From DASUPK01 sp963728875 (GTDB lineage: Bacteria > Actinomycetota > Thermoleophilia > Solirubrobacterales > 70-9): 64,000 bases of DNA. Below are positions 18,161-26,703 of the stretch, piece after piece. Both the position numbers and the translations under genes were made by a program. Positions within the stretch are counted from its first letter, which is position 1. Each line of letters starts with the position of its first letter. The stretch covers positions 806,001-870,000 of the forward strand of contig CAVSLJ010000001.1 in assembly GCA_963728875.1 (NCBI GenBank). The letters are read 5' to 3'. The notes under the pieces were generated by a model. It was not told the origin of the DNA, did not search any database, and was given only the letters and a program-made list of their open reading frames with translations.

Positions 18161-18597
18161 AAGATGAGGTGACCGTCCGGAAGGCGCGCGACGCCGCGGA
18201 GGTGCGCGCGGCAAGGGACCTGAGGATCCGCGTCTTCTGTGACGAGCAGGGCGTGGACCCCGAGCTGGAGGTGGATGGGCTCGACGACGAAGCGACACAG
18301 GTCGTCGCTCTGGACGAGTCCGGGATCGTCGCAACCTGCCGGTTGCGATATCCGGAGGCCGGCGTCTGCAAGCTCGAGCGGATGGTCGTCGATGCCCGCT
18401 ACCGCAAGCTTGGGGTGGGCGGCCGGCTGCTGGACTGGTGCGAGGTGGAGGGGCACGACGCCGGCGCCACCACGATGGTCATCAATTCCCAGCTGCGCGC
18501 CCAGGACTTCTACGGCTCCCACGGCTATGAGCCCGAGGGAGAGACGTTCATGGACGCGGACATCGAGCACATCCGGATGACCAAGCCGATCAAGTGA
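18142..18597 (+). CDS. GNAT family N-acetyltransferase
   Basis: The 151-residue acetyl-CoA-dependent acyltransferase has RDLRIRVFCDEQGV (helix 1 of the ElaA/YjcF-like group). The acetyl-CoA loop is VVDARYRKLGVGGRLLDWCE, followed by INSQLRAQDFYGSHGYEPEGE with the usual Tyr near the C-terminus. The substrate is unknown. The longest start, GTG 18142, lies inside the hairpin at 18137-18160. GTG 18169 (giving TVRKARDAAEV) is a good alternative that leaves the hairpin outside the gene. The stop overlaps the next gene by GTGA. Confidence 0.85.
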   Translation: MVFVTDEDEVTVRKARDAAEVRAARDLRIRVFCDEQGVDPELEVDGLDDEATQVVALDESGIVATCRLRYPEAGVCKLERMVVDARYRKLGVGGRLLDWCEVEGHDAGATTMVINSQLRAQDFYGSHGYEPEGETFMDADIEHIRMTKPIK

Positions 18598-19655
18598 CCG
18601 AGCAGAGGCCCACGCCCGAGATCCGCCTCGACCAGCTCACCGGGCTGCGGACGATCCTCGCGCCGGCGCGGGCTGACCGCCCCTTCGACTTCGGCGGCTC
18701 GCCGGCCGAGGGGAACAGCGAGGCCCGAAAGAAGTGCCCGTTCTGCGAGGGCCGCGAGGACCGCACGCCGCCCGAGACCTGGGCCGACCGTCCAGGCGGC
18801 GGACCGCCGGACAGCCCCGGATGGAGGGTCCGGGCGGTCCCCAACCTCTATCCCGCTCTGGCCCAGACCGAGGAGGGAGGCGAAGTCGAGGATGAGGGCG
18901 TGACGCCGGCCGGCGACCCGCTGCGGGCCGCCTCGCGCGGGCGGGAGCCGGACCTCTTCAAGGCGACGGTCGCCACCGGCTTCCACGAGGTGGTCGTCAA
19001 CTCACCGGAGCACCGCACCTCGCTCGGCCAGCTGGACGACTCGGAGCTCTCAGCCGCCGTGGCGGGCTGGCGGGAGCGAATGAGCGCCCACTCCGAGCGC
19101 GCCGCCTACGTGCAGCTGATCGTCAACGAGGGCAAGGAGGCGGGGGCCTCGCTCGAGCACAGCCACGCCCAGCTCTACGCGCTCGGCTTCGTCCCGGCCC
19201 AGGTGGCACGGGAGCGCGAGCGCTTCATCTCCTACAACCAGCACACGATGGGCGGCGACCTGCTCGCTGAGATCGCCTCCGAGGAGGTGCGCCGCCGCGA
19301 GCGGCTGGTCGCGATCGACGAAGACGCGGTGCTGATCTGTCCATGGGCCTCGCGCTCGCCGTTCGAGCTCCGGATCGTCCCGCGCCAGCCGGCGACGAGC
19401 TTCGAGCGCGACGGCGAGGTCGGTGTGGGCATGCTGCGCACTGCGCTGAGCGCGCTGGAGGCGCGCTTCGGCCAGGTCCCCCAGTTCAACGCCTGGACCC
19501 TCACGGCTCCCCGCGGCGCCGAGGAGTTCCACTGGCACCTGGACATCGCTCCGCGGATCGGGATCCGCGCGGGTTTCGAGATGTCGACAGGAGTCGAGCT
19601 CAACGTCTTCCCGCCCGAGCGGGCGGCGGCCGAACTGCGCGAGGCGCTGGGATAG
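18594..19655 (+). CDS. galT: Galactose-1-phosphate uridylyltransferase-like protein (GalT/HIT superfamily)
   Basis: The 353-residue protein belongs to the HIT-superfamily uridylyl/adenylyltransferases. CPFCEGRED gives two likely zinc-binding cysteines, and VRAVPNLYPAL is the family N-terminal motif. LEHSHAQLYALGFVP carries the histidine triad corresponding to the GalT HPHGQ nucleophile region, here HSHAQ. EEFHWHLDIAPR supplies the second His pair. No galK or galE is nearby, so the donor sugar is unproven. Overlap with the GNAT gene suggests co-transcription. Confidence 0.75.
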   Translation: MTEQRPTPEIRLDQLTGLRTILAPARADRPFDFGGSPAEGNSEARKKCPFCEGREDRTPPETWADRPGGGPPDSPGWRVRAVPNLYPALAQTEEGGEVEDEGVTPAGDPLRAASRGREPDLFKATVATGFHEVVVNSPEHRTSLGQLDDSELSAAVAGWRERMSAHSERAAYVQLIVNEGKEAGASLEHSHAQLYALGFVPAQVARERERFISYNQHTMGGDLLAEIASEEVRRRERLVAIDEDAVLICPWASRSPFELRIVPRQPATSFERDGEVGVGMLRTALSALEARFGQVPQFNAWTLTAPRGAEEFHWHLDIAPRIGIRAGFEMSTGVELNVFPPERAAAELREALG

Positions 19656-19658
19656 GGT
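19653..19658 (+). promoter_or_regulatory. Putative -10 box, near-leaderless start
   Basis: TAGGGT overlaps the end of the GalT-like gene and ends 9 nt before the GTG at 19668. Confidence 0.4.
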
Positions 19659-19667
19659 CCCGCATCC

Positions 19668-20297
19668 GTGCCACCTGTACGCCGCCCCATCCCCCGATTC
19701 ATCGCGAACGCCAGCGTCGAGGGCCTGCCGTACGGCCGCTGGGGAGCGCGGCTGCGGGACGAGTTCGCCAAGGCCTGCGAGCCGCACATCTCAGAGGCGG
19801 GCGGTCCTCCCGGCGAGGTGACCTGGTTCCCCGAGCGGGGCTGGGGCGGGCGCGTCTACGTGCCCGGAGTCGCGCCCGTCGAGGGCGCCGAGACGCCGAG
19901 CGAGTACTTCGGCGTCGTCTCGTTCGCCCGGCCCGAGGGCGGCGAGGCGGGAAACTTCGAGGCGACCGCGGACTTCACCGACGTGACCGCCGATCAGAAC
20001 CCCGACTGGATGATCGACCTGAACGAGGAGGTGATTGGCACCTGGCGCGGCGAGTCCGATCGCCGCGGCGACGTCACCGTCGTCTGGGGAACGCCGCTCC
20101 TGCGCGGCGCCAAGGCTGCGACGGCCGAGCTCGAGGCGGAGGTCATCGACCAGACTCCGGTCACCGACGAGCGCTTCACCCTGGTGGCGGTGGACGCCGT
20201 CAAGGGCTTCCCGGACGAGCTCTACCTCGAGATCAAGATCTGGAGCGAGCAGGGCCAGGCGCTCGCCGCCGAGAGCCTCTACGACGAGCCGGAGTAG
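19668..20297 (+). CDS. Conserved hypothetical protein
   Basis: The 209-residue soluble protein has no signal peptide or membrane segment. The first half has LPYGRWGARLRDEFAKACEP, GEVTWFPERGWGGRVYVPGV and SEYFGVVSFARPEGGE. The second half reads as an all-beta domain (FEATADFTDVTADQNPDW, DLNEEVIGTWRGE, VWGTPLLRGAKAATAELEAE). I do not recognise a named family. It may share transcription with galT, but a separate -10 box is present. The stop is followed after 3 nt by a conserved-loop hairpin. Confidence 0.7.
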   Translation: MPPVRRPIPRFIANASVEGLPYGRWGARLRDEFAKACEPHISEAGGPPGEVTWFPERGWGGRVYVPGVAPVEGAETPSEYFGVVSFARPEGGEAGNFEATADFTDVTADQNPDWMIDLNEEVIGTWRGESDRRGDVTVVWGTPLLRGAKAATAELEAEVIDQTPVTDERFTLVAVDAVKGFPDELYLEIKIWSEQGQALAAESLYDEPE

Positions 20298-20300
20298 ATG

Positions 20301-20324
20301 CGGCGGCGGTGTTTGTGGCCGCCG
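20301..20324 (+). other. Conserved-loop hairpin, copy 2, between two convergent genes
   Basis: Stem CGGCGGC (20301-20307) pairs with GCCGCCG (20318-20324) around the loop GGTGTTTGTG, identical to the loop at 18144-18153. It fills almost all of the 28-bp gap between the convergent stops at 20297 and 20326, so a bidirectional terminator role is possible. Confidence 0.6.
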
Positions 20325-20325
20325 A

Positions 20326-21798
20326 TCATGGGTGTTCGGCGACGAAGCGCCGGATCCAGCGCACCGCCGGCGAGCGGTGCGGGTAGTAGAGATCCGAGAC
20401 GTGCCCGCGGTTGGGGATGATGCCGACCTGGGATGAGGAATACTGGCGGGCCACCGCCCGGGCCTCGGTGACCGTGGTGATGTCGTCGAACTCGCCGGAG
20501 AGCACCAGGACCGGCAGCCCGGCCGGCTGCTTCGCGCCACTCGGTACCGGAGGCTCCATCGACGCCGTGGGCGGCGGCCAGGAGAGGCAACCGGTGAAGC
20601 CGGTGGAGGGGAGGGTCATCCACTGGGCCACCGTGAGCGGTGCGAACAGCCGGCGGCGGGGGAACGCGGCGATCGCCTGGTCAAGCTGCGCCGTGCGCCC
20701 GGCGAAGTCGGCGGTGTTGCGGTCCCACGCCACCGGGTAGTCGTTGCACTCGACCGCCGTTCCCATCCCGGTGGAGAAGTAGTGGAAGTCGCCGTCGCCG
20801 GGCCGCCGCTCGCGGGCGATGCGATCGAGGCGAGCGGGGTCACCCGCCAGGTACTCGGTGACCGCCCGGTTCAGCGCCAGGTATGAGTTCGGCGACCAGG
20901 TCCCGGCCTCGAGCAGGTACTCCAGCGTGCCGTTGAGCGGACCGCCCGTGCGCTGGACCCGGGCGAGCGCATGACGGAAGCGCTGCTCGCCGTCCCACGA
21001 GCATCTCAACCTCTTGCCGCCACAGAGCGACGCGGCCCTGGCGAGGCAGGATGCGCTTCGGGCGCAGCTGAGCTTCAGCGCCCGCATCGCCGCCGCGTAG
21101 ATCGTCCGCCAGAACGGATCGTCCGCCGGGTAGGCCGAGGAGAGCATCATCGAGCGCAGGCTCGAGGGGTAGCGGACCGAGTACGCCTGCGCCAGCAGGG
21201 TTCCGTAGGAGTCTCCGTACAGGGTGATCGGCCCCAGGCCCAGCGCGGTGCGGACGGCCTCGATGTCCGCAGCGGACTCGGCCGAGGTGAACCCCTGATA
21301 CCGCGCCCCGAGCTGGTTCGCGCAGGAGGCGGTCGCGACCGCCTCCGGCACCATCCCCCGCTGCAGCTGCGGGCAGTCCACGGCCTGCGAGTGTCCCGTG
21401 CCGCGCTGGTCGATCAACACCAGGTCGCGGCGACCCAGCAGCGGACCGAAGACCGCCCGGTAGGACTTCGCCGAGTCGAAGTTGGTGCTCGCATACCCCG
21501 GGCCGCCCTCCACCGCGACGATGGTCCCGACCGGCGGCTTGGATCCACGCTCCCGCGGGAGGAACGCGAAGAAGATCGATTGCTTGCCCAGGCTCGGGTC
21601 CGCCCTGACCGCCGGGACGGTGATCCGGCCACAGCGAAAGCGGGGGCCGGCATTCAGATCGCAGGGGCTGAGGATCGGTGACTCACCTGCGGTGACCCCG
21701 CCGGAGCCGCCATCGCTTGCGAGGGCCGATCCAGACGTGCCCAGAACCAACGCCCCCAGCAACAGCGCAAGCGGCAGAGCGAATCGCAGTCGAGACAC
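20326..21798 (-). CDS. Secreted alpha/beta hydrolase, tripeptidyl-aminopeptidase-like
   Basis: The 490-residue exported protein has signal peptide LRFALPLALLLGALVLGTSG. The oxyanion segment is VAVEGGPGYAST, followed by LVLIDQRGTGHSQAVDC, and the nucleophile elbow is TLYGDSYGTLLAQAY. Asp lies in LVLSGEFDDITT and His in IIPNRGHVSD, completing the triad. The layout matches S33-family secreted aminopeptidases of actinobacteria. Several cysteine pairs in the lid region suggest disulfides. The start GTG 21798 lies exactly 6 nt after a TAGGCT box. Confidence 0.88.
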   Translation of the reverse strand: MSRLRFALPLALLLGALVLGTSGSALASDGGSGGVTAGESPILSPCDLNAGPRFRCGRITVPAVRADPSLGKQSIFFAFLPRERGSKPPVGTIVAVEGGPGYASTNFDSAKSYRAVFGPLLGRRDLVLIDQRGTGHSQAVDCPQLQRGMVPEAVATASCANQLGARYQGFTSAESAADIEAVRTALGLGPITLYGDSYGTLLAQAYSVRYPSSLRSMMLSSAYPADDPFWRTIYAAAMRALKLSCARSASCLARAASLCGGKRLRCSWDGEQRFRHALARVQRTGGPLNGTLEYLLEAGTWSPNSYLALNRAVTEYLAGDPARLDRIARERRPGDGDFHYFSTGMGTAVECNDYPVAWDRNTADFAGRTAQLDQAIAAFPRRRLFAPLTVAQWMTLPSTGFTGCLSWPPPTASMEPPVPSGAKQPAGLPVLVLSGEFDDITTVTEARAVARQYSSSQVGIIPNRGHVSDLYYPHRSPAVRWIRRFVAEHP

Positions 21799-21804
21799 GC
21801 GACG

Positions 21805-21810
21805 AGCCTA
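21805..21810 (-). promoter_or_regulatory. Putative -10 box, leaderless start
   Basis: On the minus strand TAGGCT ends 6 nt before the GTG at 21798, which puts position +1 on the start codon. Confidence 0.5.
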
Positions 21811-21813
21811 GAC

Positions 21814-23034
21814 CTACATGGCCATGATCGCCTCGGACGACTCGTCATCCGGGGTGGGCTTCCCGCCGCCGGCGCCCCTCAGCAGCCCGAGGCCGATCAC
21901 GGGGAAGAGCAGCACCGAGAGGAGCCCGGCGCCGATCAGGGCCGCGCCCTCCGCCGCGTCGATCAAATCAAGGTCCTCACCGATCGCGACCGCCGCGACG
22001 ATGAACGGCAGCGAGGTCGCCTGCATCAAGCCGGCGATCGCGGTCTTCCGGGCATCCAGCATGCGGCGGTACATCAGGGCCGGCAGGCCGCGGGCCGCGA
22101 CCAGCGCGGCGAGGAAGATCGGGACCATCAGCACATTCGAGGCGCTCGAGAGCAGCGCATCGAGGTCGTAGTTGACACCGCTGGTGACGAAGAAGACCGG
22201 GATGAAGACTCCGAATCCGACCGCCTCGAGCTTGCGCCGGAACTCCGCGTGGGTCATCGCCTCGTCCTTGTCGAGCAGGGACAGGATCGCCCCGGCGGTG
22301 AAGGCGCCGAGGATCGACTCGAGGCCCAGCGAATCCGCGATCGCGGCGAACCCGACGAGCAGCACCACCGCACCGCGGACGCGGATCTGAGCGGTTGTGT
22401 CCTGCAGCCGGACGAGGTCCTGGCGCAGCAGGCTGGAGCGCTCCGCCGTCCTCACGGCAATGAACACGACGACTGCGAGCAGCACCAGGCTCCCGATCAG
22501 CAGGAGTGTGGAGCCGACGCCACCCTCACCCGAGAAGAAGATCGAGAGCAGGATCACCGCTCCGAAGTCGGCGATCGTTCCCGCAGCGACGATCAACTGG
22601 CCGAAGGTCGAGGAAATCTCGCCGGCGTCCTTCAGCACGGGGATCAGGACCCCGAGCGAGGTCGCGCAGAGGATGATCGCGATCAGCAGCGGTGTCTCGA
22701 TCAGTCCGGTCGTCTTGAGCCCCAGCGCCACGAGAATCGCGATCCCGAACGAGACCACGAAGGCCATCGCGGTGACGCGCAGCACCGGGCCGCGCAGCCG
22801 GTTGAAGTCGATTTCGAGTCCGGCCAGGAAGAGCAGGAACGCCAGTCCGAGCAGCGCGATCACCGAGACCGCCTCGTCGACCTCGACGATCCCCAGCACC
22901 GACGGCCCGATCACGATCCCGGCGATGATCTCCAGCACCACCGACGGGAGCTTCACGCTCGGGAAGAAGCCGAGCACGAGCGGCGCGGCGAAAGCGACCG
23001 CAACCACGATCAGGAGGTCGTCGAAAGCAGGCAT
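21814..23034 (-). CDS. Cation:proton antiporter (CPA2 / Kef-type, membrane domain only)
   Basis: About 406 residues with some 12 hydrophobic segments. VKLPSVVLEIIAGIVIGPSVLG is the CPA2 N-terminal signature, broken here only by description. LLGLAFLLFLAGLEIDF, ATSLGVLIPVLKDAG and GAFTAGAILSLLD follow, and GVFIPVFFVTSG completes the exchanger core. No RCK/TrkA-N domain is present, and the C-terminus is a short hydrophilic tail. It likely exchanges Na+ or K+ for H+. ATG 23034 was chosen; the open frame extends to TTG 23043, and neither start has a clear ribosome site. Confidence 0.9.
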   Translation of the reverse strand: MPAFDDLLIVVAVAFAAPLVLGFFPSVKLPSVVLEIIAGIVIGPSVLGIVEVDEAVSVIALLGLAFLLFLAGLEIDFNRLRGPVLRVTAMAFVVSFGIAILVALGLKTTGLIETPLLIAIILCATSLGVLIPVLKDAGEISSTFGQLIVAAGTIADFGAVILLSIFFSGEGGVGSTLLLIGSLVLLAVVVFIAVRTAERSSLLRQDLVRLQDTTAQIRVRGAVVLLVGFAAIADSLGLESILGAFTAGAILSLLDKDEAMTHAEFRRKLEAVGFGVFIPVFFVTSGVNYDLDALLSSASNVLMVPIFLAALVAARGLPALMYRRMLDARKTAIAGLMQATSLPFIVAAVAIGEDLDLIDAAEGAALIGAGLLSVLLFPVIGLGLLRGAGGGKPTPDDESSEAIMAM

Positions 23035-23110
23035 TTGCAGCAAGTCCGCCGGGAGAGAGACGTTACGTCACACTAGGGGCAGACCCCGACAGCTCACACA
23101 GGAGGAGCCG

Positions 23111-23467
23111 ATGGCAGCGGACGAGCTGAAGAGCGCACTGCAGGACGCGAACGAGGTCGAGCTCACGGTCACCGGTCGCAAGTCCGGCGAGGAGAGCACC
23201 CGGCCGGTCTGGTTCGTGCTGGAGGACGACAAGGTCCTGCTGGTCCCCATCACGGGCACCGACAGCGGCTGGTACCGGAACATCGAGAAGACCCCGACGA
23301 TCGGCCTGCGAGCCGATGGCGCCGAATACAGCGCCGACGCCAGGCCGACCGACGACCCCAACCTCGTGGAGCACGCCGCTGAGGTCTTCGGCGAGAAGTA
23401 CGGCGCCGACAAGGTGAGGGACTACTACCCGAACCTCAACGCGGCGGTGGAGGTCCCGCTGACCTGA
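23111..23467 (+). CDS. Small nitroreductase / deazaflavin-dependent oxidoreductase-like protein (DUF2255-like)
   Basis: The 118-residue beta-barrel protein has VELTVTGRKSGEESTRPVWF, VLLVPITGTDSGWYRNI and PTIGLRADGAEYSADA. This pattern is shared by the flavin/F420-binding split-barrel groups (DDN-like and DUF2255). Cofactor and substrate are not determined by the sequence alone. ATG 23111 has a strong AGGAGGAG Shine-Dalgarno at 23100-23107, unlike many neighbours. Confidence 0.7.
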   Translation: MAADELKSALQDANEVELTVTGRKSGEESTRPVWFVLEDDKVLLVPITGTDSGWYRNIEKTPTIGLRADGAEYSADARPTDDPNLVEHAAEVFGEKYGADKVRDYYPNLNAAVEVPLT

Positions 23468-23489
23468 CGCGGTGCTTCAATGGCGCCGA

Positions 23490-23563
<74 letters not shown>

Positions 23564-23599
23564 CTTTCGCTGGGACGCGTGGACTGATAGACCTAAGCC

Positions 23600-24013
23600 G
23601 TGGTTTCCACCGTCGCAGTGGGCATGGATGGCTCAGAGACGGCCGGCGAAGCGGTAAGACAGGCGGCTGAGTTCGCCCAGCGCTTCGACGCGAGGCTCGT
23701 GCTGCTCAGCGCGTTCAAGGAAGGTCCTCCACCGCCCGACGCGAACGAGGCGCAGTGGTCCTACCACCCCGCGGCACGGGTCCGGGAGATTCTCTCCCGG
23801 ACGGAGGCCCAGATGAACGAGCAGGGGATCGAGTGCACGACTGCGGTCGACGAGGGCGATCCCGCGGACGTGCTGGTGCGCCTCGCCAACGAGTGCAGCG
23901 CCGACGTCCTGGTGATCGGGAACAAGGGCATGCAGCGAAAGGTGCTCGGCAGCGTTCCCAATTCGGTCACTCACAATGCCGATTGTTCGGTGCTCGTGGT
24001 GAAGACCACCTGA
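23600..24013 (+). CDS. Universal stress protein (UspA family)
   Basis: The 137-residue single-domain Usp has N-terminal VAVGMDGSETAGEAVRQA and LVLLSAFKEG. The ATP-binding loop is VIGNKGMQRKVLGSVPNSV (G-2x-G-9x-G-S pattern), and the end is CSVLVVKT. ATP-binding Usp proteins modulate stress and dormancy responses. It lies between tRNA-Arg and a fragment resembling that tRNA's T-arm, so this small gene may sit in a former integration site. Confidence 0.92.
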   Translation: MVSTVAVGMDGSETAGEAVRQAAEFAQRFDARLVLLSAFKEGPPPPDANEAQWSYHPAARVREILSRTEAQMNEQGIECTTAVDEGDPADVLVRLANECSADVLVIGNKGMQRKVLGSVPNSVTHNADCSVLVVKTT

Positions 24014-24017
24014 CAGA

Positions 24018-24030
24018 CCAGGTTCGAATC
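24018..24030 (+). repeat. Direct repeat of the tRNA-Arg T-arm
   Basis: CCAGGTTCGAATC repeats 23539-23551 of tRNA-Arg exactly. The next 8 bases match it at 5 positions. It starts 5 nt after the Usp stop. It could be a decayed attachment-site duplication or a tRNA remnant. Confidence 0.5.
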
Positions 24031-24106
24031 TTGATCTGATCCGTGCAAGTCGGCGGCCGCCCCTGGTCAAGCTGGATCGATGTTGCGACCATCTCTCGCG
24101 AGGTAG

Positions 24107-25897
24107 TTGGTGTCACCCAGCAGCAAGCGTTTGCCGTACATGCCCGGCCTGGATGGCCTGCGGGCCATCGCCGTGCTCGCCGTCTTCGTCTACCACTTCC
24201 ACACCGGCGGGGGATGGCTTCCGGGCGGGTTCCTCGGGGTCGACGTCTTCTTCGTCATCAGCGGCTACCTGATCACCTCGCTGCTGCTCAGCGAGTTCCG
24301 CAAGGAGGGACGCGTCGATCTGGTCGCCTTCTGGCTGCGGCGGGCACGGCGGTTGCTGCCGGCGGTCGGGGTGCTGATCGCCGTGGTGATGGTCGCCGGG
24401 GCGTTCCTCGACATCGGCCAGATCTCCACGCTGCGCGGGCAGGCGCTGGCCTCGATGGCCTACGTGACGAACTGGGACCTGATCCTCAGCCACCAGTCCT
24501 ACTTCGAGGAGTTCGCGCGGCCGTCCCTCTTCCGGCACCTCTGGTCGCTGGCGGTCGAGGAGCAGTTCTATCTGCTCTGGCCGATCGCCTTCGCGGCGTG
24601 CATGACTCGCTTCGGGCACAAGCGCCTGGTGATCGGGGTGATCGCCGGGGCGATCGCCTCCAGCCTGCTGATGGCGATCCTGTTCGACCCGGGCAACCCG
24701 AACCGGGTCTTCTATGGGACCGACACCCGCGCGACGCCGCTGCTGATCGGGGTGGCGCTGGCCTTCTTCTGGCACCCGGAGCGGCTCAAGCCGCAGACGG
24801 GAAACCTCGCGCCGGCGGCGCTGAACGCGGTCGGAGCCTTCGCGCTGGCGATGGTTGTGATCACCTTCATGACGGTCCACGATTACGACCTCGCGCTCTA
24901 TCACGGCGGTTTCCTGCTGCTGTCTCTGTGGACGGGGCTGCTGATTGCGGCGCTGGCGCATCCGGCGGCCAGCATCGGCAGGGTCGTCGGCAACCCGGGG
25001 ATGCGCTGGCTCGGGTTGCGCAGCTACAGCTTCTACCTCTGGCACTGGCCCGTGCTCGAGCTGACCAGGCCCGGGATCGACGTGCCGTTGCACGGGCCGA
25101 TCCTGTTCGCGCTGCAGCTCGGCCTGACCCTCGCGCTGGCGGATCTCTCCTACCGCTACGTGGAGCAGCCCTTCCGCCGGTCGACGAGCTGGCAGCGGCC
25201 GGACTGGCTGCGCATCGGCCGTCTCGGGATCGCCGTCGGCGTCACCGCCGTCGTGCTCATCGTGGGCTGGAGCGGGATCGTGCCGCAGGGACACCACGGC
25301 CAGCTGCAGGTCGCCTCCGCGCAGATCACGCCGAAGGCGGTCTCGATCTCCCCTTCGGGCGGTGATCCGGTCAGGGTCCCCTCACCGCGGTCCGTCAAAC
25401 AAAGCGGCAAGCGGCCGCTGCCGGTGCTCGCCCTCGGCGACTCGGTGATGGTGGACGCCCGCTCGGGCCTGGCGCGGCTGCTGGGCGGCGGACTCACCCT
25501 GAACGCCGCGGTCGGGCGCCAAACCGATGACATCGTCTCCCTGCTCCACGGCTACGCGGCGGCGGGCAAGGTCCCTGACTATGTCGTCCTGCAGCTCGGC
25601 AACAACGGGCCCGTCTACAGCGACGACCTGGTTAAGCTCCACGAGGCCCTGCGGGGCGTCCCGCACGTCTTCCTGATCAACGTCGAGGTGCCGCGCAGCT
25701 GGCAGGGGGAGGTCAACTCGACACTCGCCGACGCGGCGGATAACTGGGGGCAGGCCTCGCTGGTCGACTGGCACGCGGTCGCCTCCTCGCACGGCGGCAT
25801 CACCACCGACGGGATCCACCTGACCGAGAAGGGGATCGACCTCTACTCGCGGCTGATCGCGTCCTCGGTGCGGACCGCGGCCAGCAGGGACTCGTAG
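24107..25897 (+). CDS. OafA/YrhL-type membrane O-acyltransferase with C-terminal SGNH domain
   Basis: A 596-residue two-domain enzyme that acylates cell-surface polysaccharides or peptidoglycan. The acyltransferase-3 domain starts at YMPGLDGLRAIAVLAVFVYH, with catalytic His in the YHF motif, and has about ten transmembrane segments (GGFLGVDVFFVISGYLI; RHLWSLAVEEQFYLLWPI; SYSFYLWHWPVLEL). After a linker, the extracytoplasmic SGNH esterase-like domain has block I VLALGDSVMVDAR, YVVLQLGNNGPV, and block V TDGIHLTEKG. Start TTG 24107 follows GAGGTAG; GTG 24110 is equally likely. Its 3' end overlaps the next gene by 55 bp, tail to tail. Confidence 0.9.
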   Translation: MVSPSSKRLPYMPGLDGLRAIAVLAVFVYHFHTGGGWLPGGFLGVDVFFVISGYLITSLLLSEFRKEGRVDLVAFWLRRARRLLPAVGVLIAVVMVAGAFLDIGQISTLRGQALASMAYVTNWDLILSHQSYFEEFARPSLFRHLWSLAVEEQFYLLWPIAFAACMTRFGHKRLVIGVIAGAIASSLLMAILFDPGNPNRVFYGTDTRATPLLIGVALAFFWHPERLKPQTGNLAPAALNAVGAFALAMVVITFMTVHDYDLALYHGGFLLLSLWTGLLIAALAHPAASIGRVVGNPGMRWLGLRSYSFYLWHWPVLELTRPGIDVPLHGPILFALQLGLTLALADLSYRYVEQPFRRSTSWQRPDWLRIGRLGIAVGVTAVVLIVGWSGIVPQGHHGQLQVASAQITPKAVSISPSGGDPVRVPSPRSVKQSGKRPLPVLALGDSVMVDARSGLARLLGGGLTLNAAVGRQTDDIVSLLHGYAAAGKVPDYVVLQLGNNGPVYSDDLVKLHEALRGVPHVFLINVEVPRSWQGEVNSTLADAADNWGQASLVDWHAVASSHGGITTDGIHLTEKGIDLYSRLIASSVRTAASRDS

Positions 25898-26445
25898 GAG
25901 CGGACCAGGGCGAGGCGCTCATCGCCGATCAGCGGGCTGTCGGGATCGCAGCCGTCGGCCACCCAGCGATCCGAGTGGACCATGGCCCGGGCTCGCTCGC
26001 GCGCGGCCGTCTGAACCGAGGCCTCCGGGACCGAGTAGACGTAGGTGCAGAGCCGGGACAGCGCGGCGATCAGAGGGCGCGCATCGGCCTCGCCGTGGTC
26101 GTATTGGAGCTCGCGGTGAGCGCGCCACCATTCGACCTCGCGGCGTGCGGCCTCGGCCGGGTCGAAATCGTTTCCATCCGAGGCCACAACAAGCCGATAG
26201 AAGCGCTCCATGTAGCGGCGCGCGCCATCCGGGTCGTTGTCCGGGACCGGGGCCCAGAGCTGGTTCGCGCGCAGCACCCACCAGCCGCCGCGCAGCGTGT
26301 CCGGCCACGAGAGACCGAAGCTCTCGCGGGTGAGGCCGAACGCGGCTCGCAGGAACCGTCCCCACTGGCGCCGGTAGTAGGTCACCCAGGCGTCGCATTC
26401 GAGCTCGCCGACGCGCCGCGCATCGAACGAGCGCATTCCCCGCAT
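25843..26445 (-). CDS. Conserved hypothetical protein
   Basis: About 200 residues, soluble and rich in Trp and Arg. It begins SFDARRVGELECDAWVTYYR, with WGRFLRAAFGLTRESFGLSW, RANQLWAPVPDNDPDGARRY, EVEWWRAHRE and SDRWVADGCDPDSPLI. It resembles an uncharacterised family seen in many actinobacteria; no function is known to me. ATG 26445 was chosen because upstream sequence in the frame lacks family-like character. The last 55 bp overlap the acyltransferase gene on the other strand. Confidence 0.7.
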   Translation of the reverse strand: MRGMRSFDARRVGELECDAWVTYYRRQWGRFLRAAFGLTRESFGLSWPDTLRGGWWVLRANQLWAPVPDNDPDGARRYMERFYRLVVASDGNDFDPAEAARREVEWWRAHRELQYDHGEADARPLIAALSRLCTYVYSVPEASVQTAARERARAMVHSDRWVADGCDPDSPLIGDERLALVRSYESLLAAVRTEDAISRE

Positions 26446-26703
26446 CAGTCGCCCGGCATGACGCTGTCGGCCATCGGTACCTCCATCGAGAACCGGTTGA
26501 CAGTAAGTCACCGCGACCCCCGGGCGCATCCGCAGAAATCGCGCACATTCGTCACTCAACGCGGCGGGGCCCGCGCAATGCCGGGCCCCGCTCAACCAAG
26601 TCCGCAAGTCGCGGAGAGATCTAGCTCAATCTGCGAAGCGCCCACCGTCCGCCGGTTAACGAGGTGGTCGCCCCGCGTATCAATCTTGTGAAGGAAAGAC
26701 AGG

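Noticed and set aside
18594..19655. Leloir galactose operon
   Set aside because: Only a GalT-like gene is present; no galK, galE or galM lies nearby, so pathway assignment was not made.
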